Assembly (NCBI RefSeq): GCF_001422375.1
Contig: NZ_LMMU01000007.1
Coordinates: 1,006 to 65,005 of the forward strand
DNA from: Methylobacterium sp. Leaf99
Lineage (GTDB): Bacteria > Pseudomonadota > Alphaproteobacteria > Rhizobiales > Beijerinckiaceae
DNA: 64,000 nt
Direction of reading: 5' to 3'
Part shown: positions 23,812 through 32,451 of the stretch, piece after piece
Layout of the letters: every line of letters begins with the position of its first letter
Numbering within the stretch: position 1 is the stretch's first letter
Notes under the pieces: generated by a model
Seen by the model: only the letters and a program-made list of their open reading frames with translations
What the model was told of the DNA's origin: nothing
The model's database searches: none
Made by a program: the position numbers and the translations under genes

Positions 23812-24587
23812 AGGCGCACCGTGCCGGTGGCGGGGTCGCGCCAGGCCGGCTCGGACAGGCCGGGCGCCAGGGCAAGTCGCCCGACCGTGCCGTCCCGCTC
23901 CAGCAGCGCATCGCCGTGGCGATCGATCTCCGCCTTCGCGCCGCCGGCCTGCGGCAGGTGGGCGAGGAGGCGCGCACCGATGCCGGCAAAGCCATCCTCC
24001 TCCCAGACGGCGAACGCCTTCATGAGGTTGCGGGAAAAGCTCTCCACCAGGGCGAGGCGGATGCCGGGGGCGAAGCCTTCCTCATCGAGGGCCGTCGAAT
24101 CCGGCGTGAGGCCGGGGTCCCCGATCCGGGTCTTGGAGACGACGAGCATGGCCGAGAAGACCAGCCAGTCCGGCACGGCGTCCTCGGCGCAGCCCTCCGG
24201 CTGGCCGAGGCGCCCGCCGCCGAGGCGCGCGCCGTCGAACATCAGGGTGTCCGGCCAGAGCAAGGTGATGGGCATCTCCGGCGCGGCGTGGGTGCCCACC
24301 GCATCGATGAGGGCGAGAATGCCGACGAGAAAGGCCCGCCGCGCCGAAGCCAGGGGCTCGTCCGGGGCGAGGATCACGGCGAGATCGAGGATGTCCCCGC
24401 GCTCGACCAGCACCAGGGTTCCCGCGGCGTCGCCGGCCTCGTCCTCGGCGAGCGCACGGGCGCGCGAAAAGGCATCGTCGGCCGCCGGCGCGAGCACGCA
24501 GCGGAAGGCCGGCGGCAGCACGGGCGCGGCCGGCTCGGGGATGACCGGCCCTTGGACGACCGGCTCATGGACGAAGGACTGGGTCAT
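23808..24587 (-). CDS. Biotin/lipoate-protein-ligase-like protein of the formate dehydrogenase locus
   Basis: 259 residues. The central part (about 55-220) resembles the BPL/LplA/LipB fold: LVLVERGDILDLAVILAPDEPL, then PITLLWPDTLMFDGARLGGG and LVFSAMLVVSK, matching the W-P-N-D and G-K/G-G-x-L areas of ligases but with an unusual WPDTLMFDGARLGG in place of the classic WPND(L) and KxxGxL. A true ligase activity is therefore uncertain. It is the first gene of the long minus-strand operon leading to formate dehydrogenase and is divergent from the polyferredoxin gene. Its N-terminus has a repeated PV-V/I-x-GPV-x-EP motif. Confidence 0.7.
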   Translation of the reverse strand: MTQSFVHEPVVQGPVIPEPAAPVLPPAFRCVLAPAADDAFSRARALAEDEAGDAAGTLVLVERGDILDLAVILAPDEPLASARRAFLVGILALIDAVGTHAAPEMPITLLWPDTLMFDGARLGGGRLGQPEGCAEDAVPDWLVFSAMLVVSKTRIGDPGLTPDSTALDEEGFAPGIRLALVESFSRNLMKAFAVWEEDGFAGIGARLLAHLPQAGGAKAEIDRHGDALLERDGTVGRLALAPGLSEPAWRDPATGTVRL

Positions 24588-24768
24588 GGGTGGTGCCGTG
24601 ATGTCGAGAACCTTCGCGATGGGACCGAAACCGCCGCCGGTCCGGCGTGCGGCCCGTCCCCGGTGCGGTCAATTGGTCCGTTCGTAGTTTCGAACCGTTC
24701 GATTATATAACGGATGCGTCCGGCCCCGCGAAGGGGCCGCGCCCGCTCCCAATGCCTCAGGGTCAAAC
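24588..24768. promoter_or_regulatory. Divergent promoter region of the formate dehydrogenase operon and the polyferredoxin gene
   Basis: A 181-bp gap with a local AT-rich patch in GC-rich DNA. It contains the dyad CCGTT-N9-AACGG (24695-24713) centred on ATTATAT, the most promoter-like element here, and nearby GTTCG/CGAAC half-sites. A hairpin CGGCCCC-GCGAA-GGGGCCG (24721-24739) lies 29 bp upstream of the polyferredoxin GTG and would be in its mRNA leader. The regulator is unknown. Confidence 0.45.
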
Positions 24769-26802
24769 GTGTCCGATCGCATCGTGTTCGCCTGTTCCTG
24801 CGAGGGGACCATGCCCCTCGACGCAAGCGCCATCGCGCGCGGCTGTGGCGGCTCCCTGCGGACCGCCGACCAGCTCTGCGGGCGGGAGCTCGACCGCTTT
24901 CGCGAAGCTTTGGGTGAGGGCGGGCCCGTCACCGTGTCTTGCACCCTGCAGGCGCCCCTGTTCGACGAGGTCGCCGAGGAGCTGGGCGCGGAGGACCGCG
25001 TCACCTACGCCAAGATCCGCGAGACCGCGGGCTGGTCCACCGAGGCCGAAGCGGCCGGGCCGAAGATGGCCGCTCTCCTGGCCGCCGCCGCCGAACCCGT
25101 CCCCGACGCCGGCACCGTCTCCATGGAGAGCCAGGGCATCGCGCTGATCTACGGCCGGGACGCCGTCGCCATCGAGGCCGGGCGGCGGCTTTCGGACAGT
25201 CTCGACGTCACTGTGCTGCTGACCCGTCCGGACGCCGTCGAGCCGCCCCAGCGCAACGACTTTCCCGTGCTCCAGGGCACCGTGGCGGGCGCCACCGGCC
25301 GGCTCGGGGCGTTCGAGCTGCGGATCGACGATTACGCCCTCCCCGCCCCCTCGTCGCGCACGCATCTCGTCTTCGGTCCGCCCCGTAACGGCGCCACCTC
25401 GACCTGCGACGTGGTCCTCGACCTCACCGGCGGCACGCCGCTGTTTCCCGCCCATGATCTGCGCAGCGGCTACCTTCGCGCCGACCCGCGCGATCCGGCT
25501 GCGGTGGAGCGCGCCATCACGGCGGCGGCCGACCTCGTCGGCACCTTCGACAAGACGAAGTTCGTCACCTTCCACGCTGATCTTTGCGCGCATTCGCGTT
25601 CGCGCATCACCGGTTGCACCCGCTGCCTCGAGGTCTGCCCCACGGGGGCCATCGCGTCGGCGGGCGATACCGTGGCCATCGATCCCTACATTTGCGCCGG
25701 CTGCGGCAACTGCGCCGCCGTGTGCCCGACGGGGGCGGCGGCCTACGCCCTGCCCCCCGCCGATGCCCTGATGCGGCGCCTGCGGAGCCTGATGCTGGCC
25801 TACGGGGAGTCCGGGGGCCGGGGTGCTACGATCCTGTTCCACGACGGCGATCACGGCGAGCCGCTCATCGATGCGCTGGCCCGCCACGGCGACGGCCTGC
25901 CGGCCCATGTGTTGCCGGTGCGGCTCAACGAGATCACGCAGCTCGGCCCCGAGGCCATGGCGGCCCTGTTCGCCTTTGGCGCCTCCGGCGTGCGCGTGCT
26001 CGCCCGGGCGCGGCCCCATCACGACCTCGACAGCCTCCACCGGAGCGTGGCCCTGGCCGAGACCCTGGCCCAGGCCCTCGGATACGGCGCTGGGACGCCC
26101 GTGGTCTCCGTGATCGAGACCGACGATCCCGAGGCCCTCGGGGCCGCCCTGGCGGAGGTCCGCTCCGGCACGGCGTCGTCACGGCCGAGCCGGTTCATGC
26201 CCGTCGGTGGCAAGCGCGAGGTGCTGCGCTTCGCCTTCCGCGAGATGTACGAGGTGGCGCCCCGGCCCACGGCCTTCGTGCCCCTCGCGGCGGGGGCCCC
26301 CTTCGGCGGCCTCGACTTCCGTACCGAGGACTGCACCCTCTGCCTCGCCTGCGTCGGCGCCTGCCCGACAAACGCCCTGTCGGACAGCAGCGACCGGCCG
26401 CTGCTGGCCTTCGAGGAGAGCCTGTGCGTCCAGTGCGGCCTCTGCGCCGCCACCTGCCCGGAATCGGTCATCGATCTCCGCCCCGGGCTCGACTTCGAGG
26501 CCTGGACCGCGCCGCGCCGCATCGTGAAGGAGGAGGAGCCGTTCTGCTGCATCGCGTGCGCCAAGCCGTTCGGCACCCGCAGCACCATCGAGCGGGTCGT
26601 CGAGAAGCTGCGCGAGCGCCACTGGATGTTTTCGGGGTCCGGCGGGCCTGAGCGGATCAACGCCCTGATGATGTGCGAGGATTGCCGCGTCGAATCCGCC
26701 CTGAACCAGGGTTTCGACCCCCATGCCGGGCCGGAGCGGACGCGCACCCGCACGACGGAGGATTACCTTCGCGAGCGGGCGGAGCGGGGCGAGGCGGTCT
26801 GA
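24769..26802 (+). CDS. Polyferredoxin-like 4Fe-4S protein of the formate dehydrogenase locus
   Basis: 677 residues from a GTG. Two pairs of [4Fe-4S] ferredoxin motifs: CTRCLEVCPTG (about 284) with CAGCGNCAAVCPTG (about 308), and CTLCLACVGACPTN (about 523) with CVQCGLCAATCPES (about 555). Other Cys groups are at the start (CSCEGT), at about 595 (CCIACAKPF) and near the end (MCEDCRVES). Between the ferredoxin pairs is a hydrogenase-delta/FrhB-like region (ARGATILFHDGDHGEPLID). It probably shuttles electrons for the formate dehydrogenase system or its maturation. No redox partner is proven. It is divergent from the main operon and followed by a GNAT gene. Confidence 0.75.
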   Translation: MSDRIVFACSCEGTMPLDASAIARGCGGSLRTADQLCGRELDRFREALGEGGPVTVSCTLQAPLFDEVAEELGAEDRVTYAKIRETAGWSTEAEAAGPKMAALLAAAAEPVPDAGTVSMESQGIALIYGRDAVAIEAGRRLSDSLDVTVLLTRPDAVEPPQRNDFPVLQGTVAGATGRLGAFELRIDDYALPAPSSRTHLVFGPPRNGATSTCDVVLDLTGGTPLFPAHDLRSGYLRADPRDPAAVERAITAAADLVGTFDKTKFVTFHADLCAHSRSRITGCTRCLEVCPTGAIASAGDTVAIDPYICAGCGNCAAVCPTGAAAYALPPADALMRRLRSLMLAYGESGGRGATILFHDGDHGEPLIDALARHGDGLPAHVLPVRLNEITQLGPEAMAALFAFGASGVRVLARARPHHDLDSLHRSVALAETLAQALGYGAGTPVVSVIETDDPEALGAALAEVRSGTASSRPSRFMPVGGKREVLRFAFREMYEVAPRPTAFVPLAAGAPFGGLDFRTEDCTLCLACVGACPTNALSDSSDRPLLAFEESLCVQCGLCAATCPESVIDLRPGLDFEAWTAPRRIVKEEEPFCCIACAKPFGTRSTIERVVEKLRERHWMFSGSGGPERINALMMCEDCRVESALNQGFDPHAGPERTRTRTTEDYLRERAERGEAV

Positions 26803-26810
26803 GCAACGGC

Positions 26811-27305
26811 ATGGAGGCCCTGCGCTGGCGGGCCATGGTGCCGGCCGATCTCGGGGCCGTCGTCGCCCTCGCCGATGACCTGTTCCCTGACCATTACGAG
26901 GCGCCCGCGCGCTTCGCCGAACGGCTCCGGGCGAGCCCCGCCCTGTGCCGGGTGCTGGCGCGCGAGAACGGGCCGATCCGGGGCTATTGCGTCGCCTATC
27001 CCTGGCCGCTCGGCCGCATTCCGCCCCTGAACCGGCCCCTGCCGAAGACCCTCGGCGCTGCGGGAGCGATCTACCTCCACGATCTCGGCCTGCATCCCGA
27101 CGCCGTGGGCCATGGTTATGCCCGTCGGGCCGTCGCCGACCTCGTCGCGCACGCCAGCGCCACGCCCATCGCCCTCGTCGCCGTGAACGGCTCATCCGCC
27201 TTCTGGGCGGCGCAGGGGTTTTGCGAGGCGACGGGCGATCCGGTGCTCGCGAAAAAGCTCGCGGGCTACGGACCCGACGCCCGCTACATGATCCGGCACC
27301 CCTGA
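26811..27305 (+). CDS. GNAT-family N-acetyltransferase
   Basis: 164 residues from the ATG at 26811. The GNAT fold is visible: RAMVPADLGAVVALADDLFP at the start, strand-turn IYLHDLGLHPDAVGHGYARR (motif A, with the G-x-G-x-A acetyl-CoA loop) and a closing VNGSSAFWAAQGFCEA. Substrate unknown. It starts 8 bp after the polyferredoxin stop, so the two are probably one transcript. Confidence 0.8.
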   Translation: MEALRWRAMVPADLGAVVALADDLFPDHYEAPARFAERLRASPALCRVLARENGPIRGYCVAYPWPLGRIPPLNRPLPKTLGAAGAIYLHDLGLHPDAVGHGYARRAVADLVAHASATPIALVAVNGSSAFWAAQGFCEATGDPVLAKKLAGYGPDARYMIRHP

Positions 27306-27315
27306 CGGGGGCGCC

Positions 27316-28611
27316 TCACGGCAGGGCCGTCGCCTTTTCGAGGAAGCGCACGAGTGCCTCGCGGTCCTCGGCGGTGTTGATGGTCTGCTCGGGCATCCGC
27401 GTGCCCGGCGTGTAGCGGGCCGGACCGACCTCGAACAGGCGGGCGATGGCGGCGGCATCCCAGACGAGGTCCATGGATTTCAGCGCCTCGGAATAGCGGT
27501 AGCCGGGCTCGCTCGCGATGCGGCGGCCGATGATGCCGGCGAGATTCGGGCCGGCGCGCGGTCCGTCCCCCGGCCTGAGGGCGTGGCAGGCGACGCAGGC
27601 ACGGTAGACCTCCGCGCCGCGATCCCCGTGGAAGGTCGCCAGGGTGTCGGCGGGGCGGGGCAGGCTGAGCGCACCGATGGGCTCGCCGGTCATGGCGTTC
27701 CAGCGCCGGACCAGCCGGTCGCTCCCGCCGGTGACGAGCTCGTCGCCGCGCCAGGCCACGGACCAGACCGGCAGGCCGGGCCCGACGAGGCGGCGCAGGA
27801 TCGCACCCGTAGCGCGGTCGATGACCGCGACGGTGCCCCCCGCCGTGGCGGCGGCGAGGCGGGTCTCGTCGGGCGAGAGCGCCAGCGCGATCACCGGGTT
27901 CGGCCCGACCTCGCTGGCGGTCCGCTCACTTCCGTCCGGGCGCAGGAAGCGCACGATCGCATCCCCGCCTGCCACGGCGATCTCGCCGTCGCGGGCCACC
28001 GCGAGGGCGTTCAGCGGCGTCGGCAGGGTGATGACGCGGGGTGGCGCGTCCTCCGTCGGCCAGATCCGCAGGGTCGCATCGTAGCCCGCCGTGGCGATCC
28101 GGCCGTCGGGCAGGAAGGCGACGGCGTTGACGGGGCCCGCATGCCCCGCCAGCACCCGCGCCGGTCCGCCGGCCAGGGGCCGGACCCGCGCGTTTCCGTC
28201 CCAGGAGGCCGAGGCGAGACTGAGCCCGTCCGGGGACACCGCGAGCCCGGCCACCGGCCCGGTATGCTCGGCAAAGGTCCGCTCGGGCTCCGGCCGGCCG
28301 ATCCGCCACAGGGCGATGCGGCCATCCTCCGAGGCCGTGGCGAATCCACCATCGGGCAGGGTGGCGACGGCATTCACGGCGCCCTCGTGGAAGCGCAGGA
28401 CGCTGAGCGCGGTGCCGTTCGCGATCCCCCACACGATCACCGCCTGGTCGAACCCGCCCGAGATCGCGATCTCGCCGCCCGGCACCACGGCGAGCGCCCG
28501 CACCGGGCCGCCATGGCCGCGCATCTGCGCCAGGGCCGGCGGGGTTACGAGGGGGACGGCGAGCAGGCCGAACACTCCAAGGACGGATCGCACGAAACGC
28601 AGGCGCCGCAT
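27316..28611 (-). CDS. WD40-repeat protein fused to a C-terminal cytochrome c domain
   Basis: 431 residues. A signal peptide at 1-29 (VTPPALA) is followed by WD40 blades over about 30-330 (for example GPVAGLAVSPDGLSLASAS, GPVNAVAFLPDGRIATAGY). The C-terminal 100 residues are a class I cytochrome c with the heme motif CVACH (about residue 349) and a likely distal Met in GTRMPEQTI. It is a periplasmic electron carrier or sensor joined to a propeller scaffold. Its 3' end faces the GNAT gene tail-to-tail (10 bp apart). The substrate or partner is unknown; proximity to formate dehydrogenase suggests a respiratory role. Confidence 0.82.
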   Translation of the reverse strand: MRRLRFVRSVLGVFGLLAVPLVTPPALAQMRGHGGPVRALAVVPGGEIAISGGFDQAVIVWGIANGTALSVLRFHEGAVNAVATLPDGGFATASEDGRIALWRIGRPEPERTFAEHTGPVAGLAVSPDGLSLASASWDGNARVRPLAGGPARVLAGHAGPVNAVAFLPDGRIATAGYDATLRIWPTEDAPPRVITLPTPLNALAVARDGEIAVAGGDAIVRFLRPDGSERTASEVGPNPVIALALSPDETRLAAATAGGTVAVIDRATGAILRRLVGPGLPVWSVAWRGDELVTGGSDRLVRRWNAMTGEPIGALSLPRPADTLATFHGDRGAEVYRACVACHALRPGDGPRAGPNLAGIIGRRIASEPGYRYSEALKSMDLVWDAAAIARLFEVGPARYTPGTRMPEQTINTAEDREALVRFLEKATALP

Positions 28612-28844
28612 CGCTCTCCAGGTCCGGTCCCCCGGCCCGGCGCCGGTTCGGCTGGACCTTAGACGAGGTGCGCAGGTCCTGTCCCGAGCTCCACCCTGGG
28701 GCCCTGTGCCGCGCGCGAACACGCCGGGTAGGAAGACCGCCCGCGCTTGATCAACGCGGACGGATGCCGCATGCGATGGCGCATGACGTTCCTCGCCCTG
28801 ACGGAAGCCGGGATCGGCCGACGGCGCGCCTTCGCGAGACCGGC

Positions 28845-29930
28845 GTGACGCGGTTCGCTTCAGCCGCCCTGATGCCCCTGGCCGACGCGGTGTCGGGCCT
28901 GATCGCGGGCGTTTCGCCCGTGGCGGAGCGCGAGCTGCCCCCCCGTGCGGCCCTCGGCCTCGCGGCGGCCCGTGACGTCATCGCCGAACGCGGCTGGCCC
29001 GAATGCCCCACGGCCCTGCGCGACGGCTGGGCGGTGCGAGCCGATGCCGTCACCGGGGCCTCGGCCTATTCGCCGATCCTTCCGAGCGCTCCGCCGGTCT
29101 GGGTCGAGGCGGGGGAACACCTTCCCGAGGGGCCCGACACCGTGCTCCCGCCCGAAGCCCTGGAGGGCCGGGCGATCGTCGCGGACGCTCCCCCCGGCGA
29201 CGGCGTCCGCCAACGGGGCGAAGACGTCGCGGCCGGCACCCGCCTCCTCGCCGCCGGCATGCGTGTCGCCCCGCGCCATCTCCTCGCCCTGGCGGCGGCC
29301 GGCGTCGAGTCCGTCGCCGTGCGCGTCCCGCGCGTCGCCCTCATCGCCGCCGCGACGCCCTCGACCGATACGCTCTCGGTCCTGATCGCCCGCGAGGGCG
29401 TCGAGTTGGGGGAGCGCATCGACGCGCCCGATACCCTCGACGGCATCGCCGCCGCGATCCGCGCGGCGCGGGCCGATGCCGTGCTGGTCCTCGGCGGCAC
29501 TGGTCCCGGTCGGACCGACCACGCCGTCGCCGCCCTGGCCCTGGCGGGCGAGGTCCTGGCCCACGGCATCGCGCTCCGCCCGGGTGAAACCGCTGCCTTC
29601 GGCCGCGCCGGGGGCCGTCCCGTCCTGCTGCTGCCGGGCCGCCCCGAGGCGGCGCTCGCGGTGTTCCTCACCCTCGGGCGTCCCCTGCTGGCGGCGTTGT
29701 CCGGCGTTCGCGTGCCTGAGCCCGAGGGCGGCACGCTGCTGCGCAAGGTCACCGCCACCATCGGCACCAGCGACGTGGTGTTCGTGCACCGCCACGCCGA
29801 TGGCCTCGAGCCCCTCGGCGGGGCGGACCTTCCCCTGTCGCACCTCGCCGAGGCGGATGCGGCCATCCTGGTGCCGCCGGAGCGGGAGGGTTATCCGGAG
29901 GGCACCAGACTCGGGATCCTGCCGCTGTGA
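28845..29930 (+). CDS. MoeA-like molybdopterin-binding protein
   Basis: 361 residues from a GTG at 28845; an ATG at 28872 would cut into the conserved first helix. MoeA-like features are ALRDGWAVRADAV (cf. VDGYAVR), an AGTRLLAAGMRV loop, and a MoCF-type nucleotide-binding domain with VLVLGGTGPGRTDHAV and VLLLPGRPEAALAVF. The active-site loops differ from canonical MoeA, which has TSGGVSVGD and LPGNPVS, so it may be a specialised paralogue. It is the first of four consecutive Mo-cofactor genes and overlaps the next by 4 bp. Confidence 0.8.
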   Translation: MTRFASAALMPLADAVSGLIAGVSPVAERELPPRAALGLAAARDVIAERGWPECPTALRDGWAVRADAVTGASAYSPILPSAPPVWVEAGEHLPEGPDTVLPPEALEGRAIVADAPPGDGVRQRGEDVAAGTRLLAAGMRVAPRHLLALAAAGVESVAVRVPRVALIAAATPSTDTLSVLIAREGVELGERIDAPDTLDGIAAAIRAARADAVLVLGGTGPGRTDHAVAALALAGEVLAHGIALRPGETAAFGRAGGRPVLLLPGRPEAALAVFLTLGRPLLAALSGVRVPEPEGGTLLRKVTATIGTSDVVFVHRHADGLEPLGGADLPLSHLAEADAAILVPPEREGYPEGTRLGILPL

Positions 29931-31903
29931 CGATGACGGAGCGCGATCTTCCTTTCCGCGAACGCCTCGCGGCGGCGGCCCGGCAGGAGCAGTTCCTGAC
30001 CGTGGTGAGCCGCGAGGAGGCGTCGGCGCGCTTCCGGGCGGCGGTACCCCACAGGACCCTGCCGTCCGAGTCCGTCGTCCTGGCCGAGGCCCTGGGCCGT
30101 GTCCTGGCCGGGGATGTGGCCTCCCCCATCGACGTGCCGCCCTTCGACCGGGCCCTGGTGGACGGCTTCGCCGTGCGGGCCACGGATACGCAGGGCTCGC
30201 GTTCCGCGAGCCCCCGGCGCCTGATCCTCAACCCCGAAATCCTCGCCTGCGGCGTCGCACCGCGCCTTGCCGTGGCCGAGGGCACCGCCACCCCCATCGC
30301 CACCGGCGGCGTCATCCCGCGCGGCGCCGACGCCGTGGTGATGGTCGAGCAGACGGAGTTTCAGGGTGAAGCGCTCGCCATCGACCTCGTCCAGGCGGCG
30401 CGGCCGGGCCAGTTCGTCGGTTATGCCGGGGCCGACATGGCCGCCGGCGAGACGGTCCTGCGCCAGGGCCTGCGGATCACCGCCCGCGAGATCGGCATGC
30501 TGGCCGCCTGTGGCCTTGCCCGTGTTCCGGTGGTGCGCCGGCCCCGCGTGGCGGTGCTTTCGACGGGCGACGAACTCGTCGCCGTCGGTGCGCCCCTCCC
30601 CCCCGGGGCGATCTACGATTCCAACGGGCCGATCGTCGCCGCCGCCGTCACCGAGAACGGCGGCGAGGCCGTGCCGCTGGGTATCGTCCGGGACGACGCG
30701 GCGGCCCTGCGGGAGGCCCTGCACCGGGCGCTCACCGAGACCGACATCGTCATCCTCTCGGGCGGCACCTCGAAGGGGGCGGGCGACGTCTCCCACCGCA
30801 TCCTGAAGGACATCGGGGCCCCCGGCATCCTCGTCCACGGCGTCGCGCTGAAGCCCGGCAAGCCCCTGTGCCTCGCCGTGGCGGAGGGCAAGCCCGTCAT
30901 CGTGCTGCCGGGCTTCCCGACCTCGGCCATCTTCACGTTCCACGATTTCGTCGTGCCCCTCATCCGCGCCATGGCGGGCCTGCCGCCGCGGGAGGACGAG
31001 GCCGTCGCGGCGGTGCTGCCGCAGCGCGTGGCCTCCGAACTCGGGCGGACGGAATTCGTGATGGCGTCCCTGGCCGAGACGCCCGACGGGATGGTCGCGC
31101 TGCCCGTGTCGAAGGGGTCGGGCTCCGTCACGGCGTTCTCCCAGGCCGACGGCTTCTTCGCCGTCCCCGCCGCGCGCTCGGGCGTCGAGGCCGGCGAGAC
31201 CGTGTCCGTCACCCGGCTCGGGGCGGGCGTGCGCCCGCCCGACCTCACCCTGATCGGCAGCCACTGCGTCGGCCTCGACCGCGTCGTCGGTCTCCTGGCC
31301 GAACGGGGCTTGCGGGCCCGCACCCTCTGGGTCGGCTCCGCCGGCGGCCTCGCCGCCCTCCAGCGCGGCGAATGCGATCTCGCCGCCCTCCACCTCCTCG
31401 ACCCCGCGACCGGCCTCTACAACAGCCCCTTCCTCGCCGAGGGCTTCCGTCTCGCCCCCGGCTGGGGCCGTCTCCAGGGGGTGGTGTTCCGGCGCGGCGA
31501 TCCCCTGTTCGCGGATCGCGAGGCCGGGGCGGCGGTGGCCGCCGCGCTCGCCGTCCCCGAGGCCGTGATGGTCAACCGCAACGTCGGCTCCGGCACCCGC
31601 GCGCTCGTCGACGGTCTCCTGCGGGGGAGCCGGCCCGCCGGGTTCTGGAACCAGCCGCGCTCGCACAACGCCGTGGCGGCGGCGGTGGCGCAGGGGCGGG
31701 CCGACTGGGGCGTCGCCATCTCCACCGTGGCCCGCGCCTACGGCCTCGGCTTCCTGCCGCTCACGGAAGAGCGCTACGACTTCGCCTACGCGGCGGACAA
31801 GCGCGACACGCCGGCGCTCGCGGCCTTCCTTGACGCGCTCGCCGAGGAACGGACCCGCGCGGCGCTTCGCGACCTCGGCTTCCGCGTCGGAGAGGTTCCA
31901 TGA
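29927..31903 (+). CDS. MoeA fused to a periplasmic-binding-protein-like domain
   Basis: 658 residues from a GTG overlapping the preceding stop; an ATG at 29933 is equally placed. The MoeA part (about 20-425) has DRALVDGFAVRA, AVLSTGDELV, ILSGGTSKGAGDVSHRI and VLPGFPTSAIF, covering the molybdate insertion site. The C-terminal PBP-like part (about 435-640) has GSHCVGLDRVVGLLAE, LAALQRGECDLAALHLLD and VNRNVGSGTRALVD, the typical ligand-binding module seen in MoeA fusions and ModE-like proteins. The PBP part may sense molybdate/tungstate or a cofactor intermediate in the cytoplasm (no signal peptide). Confidence 0.88.
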   Translation: MTMTERDLPFRERLAAAARQEQFLTVVSREEASARFRAAVPHRTLPSESVVLAEALGRVLAGDVASPIDVPPFDRALVDGFAVRATDTQGSRSASPRRLILNPEILACGVAPRLAVAEGTATPIATGGVIPRGADAVVMVEQTEFQGEALAIDLVQAARPGQFVGYAGADMAAGETVLRQGLRITAREIGMLAACGLARVPVVRRPRVAVLSTGDELVAVGAPLPPGAIYDSNGPIVAAAVTENGGEAVPLGIVRDDAAALREALHRALTETDIVILSGGTSKGAGDVSHRILKDIGAPGILVHGVALKPGKPLCLAVAEGKPVIVLPGFPTSAIFTFHDFVVPLIRAMAGLPPREDEAVAAVLPQRVASELGRTEFVMASLAETPDGMVALPVSKGSGSVTAFSQADGFFAVPAARSGVEAGETVSVTRLGAGVRPPDLTLIGSHCVGLDRVVGLLAERGLRARTLWVGSAGGLAALQRGECDLAALHLLDPATGLYNSPFLAEGFRLAPGWGRLQGVVFRRGDPLFADREAGAAVAAALAVPEAVMVNRNVGSGTRALVDGLLRGSRPAGFWNQPRSHNAVAAAVAQGRADWGVAISTVARAYGLGFLPLTEERYDFAYAADKRDTPALAAFLDALAEERTRAALRDLGFRVGEVP

Positions 31904-32451
31904 CCGCGCCCCGGATCATCGGCCTCGCCGGCTGGAGCGGGGCCGGCAAGACCACCCTGCTGACGCGGCTGATCCCGGCCCTCGTGGCGCGCGGCCTGCG
32001 GGTGGCGACCCTCAAGCACGCTCATCACGAGTTCGACGTGGACCAGCCGGGCAAGGATTCCCACCGCCACCGCGAGGCGGGGGCCGGCGAGGTCATCGTC
32101 TCGTCCGCCCGGCGCTGGGTCCAGATCCACGAGGTGGCGGATGGCCGGGAGGCGACTTTGGCCGATCTCCTCCAAAGGCTCTCGCCGTGCGACCTCGTCC
32201 TCGTCGAGGGCTTCAAGCGCGAGGCGCACGCCAAGCTCGAGGTTCACCGCGCCGCCAACGGCCGGCCGCCGCTCCATCCCGGCGATCCGCGCATCGTCGG
32301 GGTCGCGAGCGATACGGTTTTCCCCGAGGCGGGCGTGCCGGTGGTGGGCCTCGACGCGATCGCGGCCATCGCCGACCTCGTCCTCGCCCGTTCCGAACCC
32401 TTTGCTGCGACCCTGGACAGGCTTGGGAGGCGACATGGCGCAGCTGAGTGA
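31900..32451 (+). CDS. mobB: Molybdopterin-guanine dinucleotide biosynthesis adaptor MobB
   Basis: 183 residues. P-loop GWSGAGKTTLL at the N-terminus, THAHH-type LKHAHHEFDVDQPGKDS and the late CDLVLVEGFKREAHAKLEV identify MobB, a GTP-binding partner of MobA in attaching GMP to molybdopterin. It overlaps the MoeA-PBP gene by 4 bp and the next moeA by 17 bp, so translation is tightly coupled. The bis-MGD cofactor it helps make is needed by the formate dehydrogenase alpha subunit. Confidence 0.92.
   Translation: MTAPRIIGLAGWSGAGKTTLLTRLIPALVARGLRVATLKHAHHEFDVDQPGKDSHRHREAGAGEVIVSSARRWVQIHEVADGREATLADLLQRLSPCDLVLVEGFKREAHAKLEVHRAANGRPPLHPGDPRIVGVASDTVFPEAGVPVVGLDAIAAIADLVLARSEPFAATLDRLGRRHGAAE

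Noticed and set aside
29891..31666. Long minus-strand frame opposite the MoeA-PBP gene
   Set aside because: Composition is typical of an antisense shadow and there is no conserved motif.
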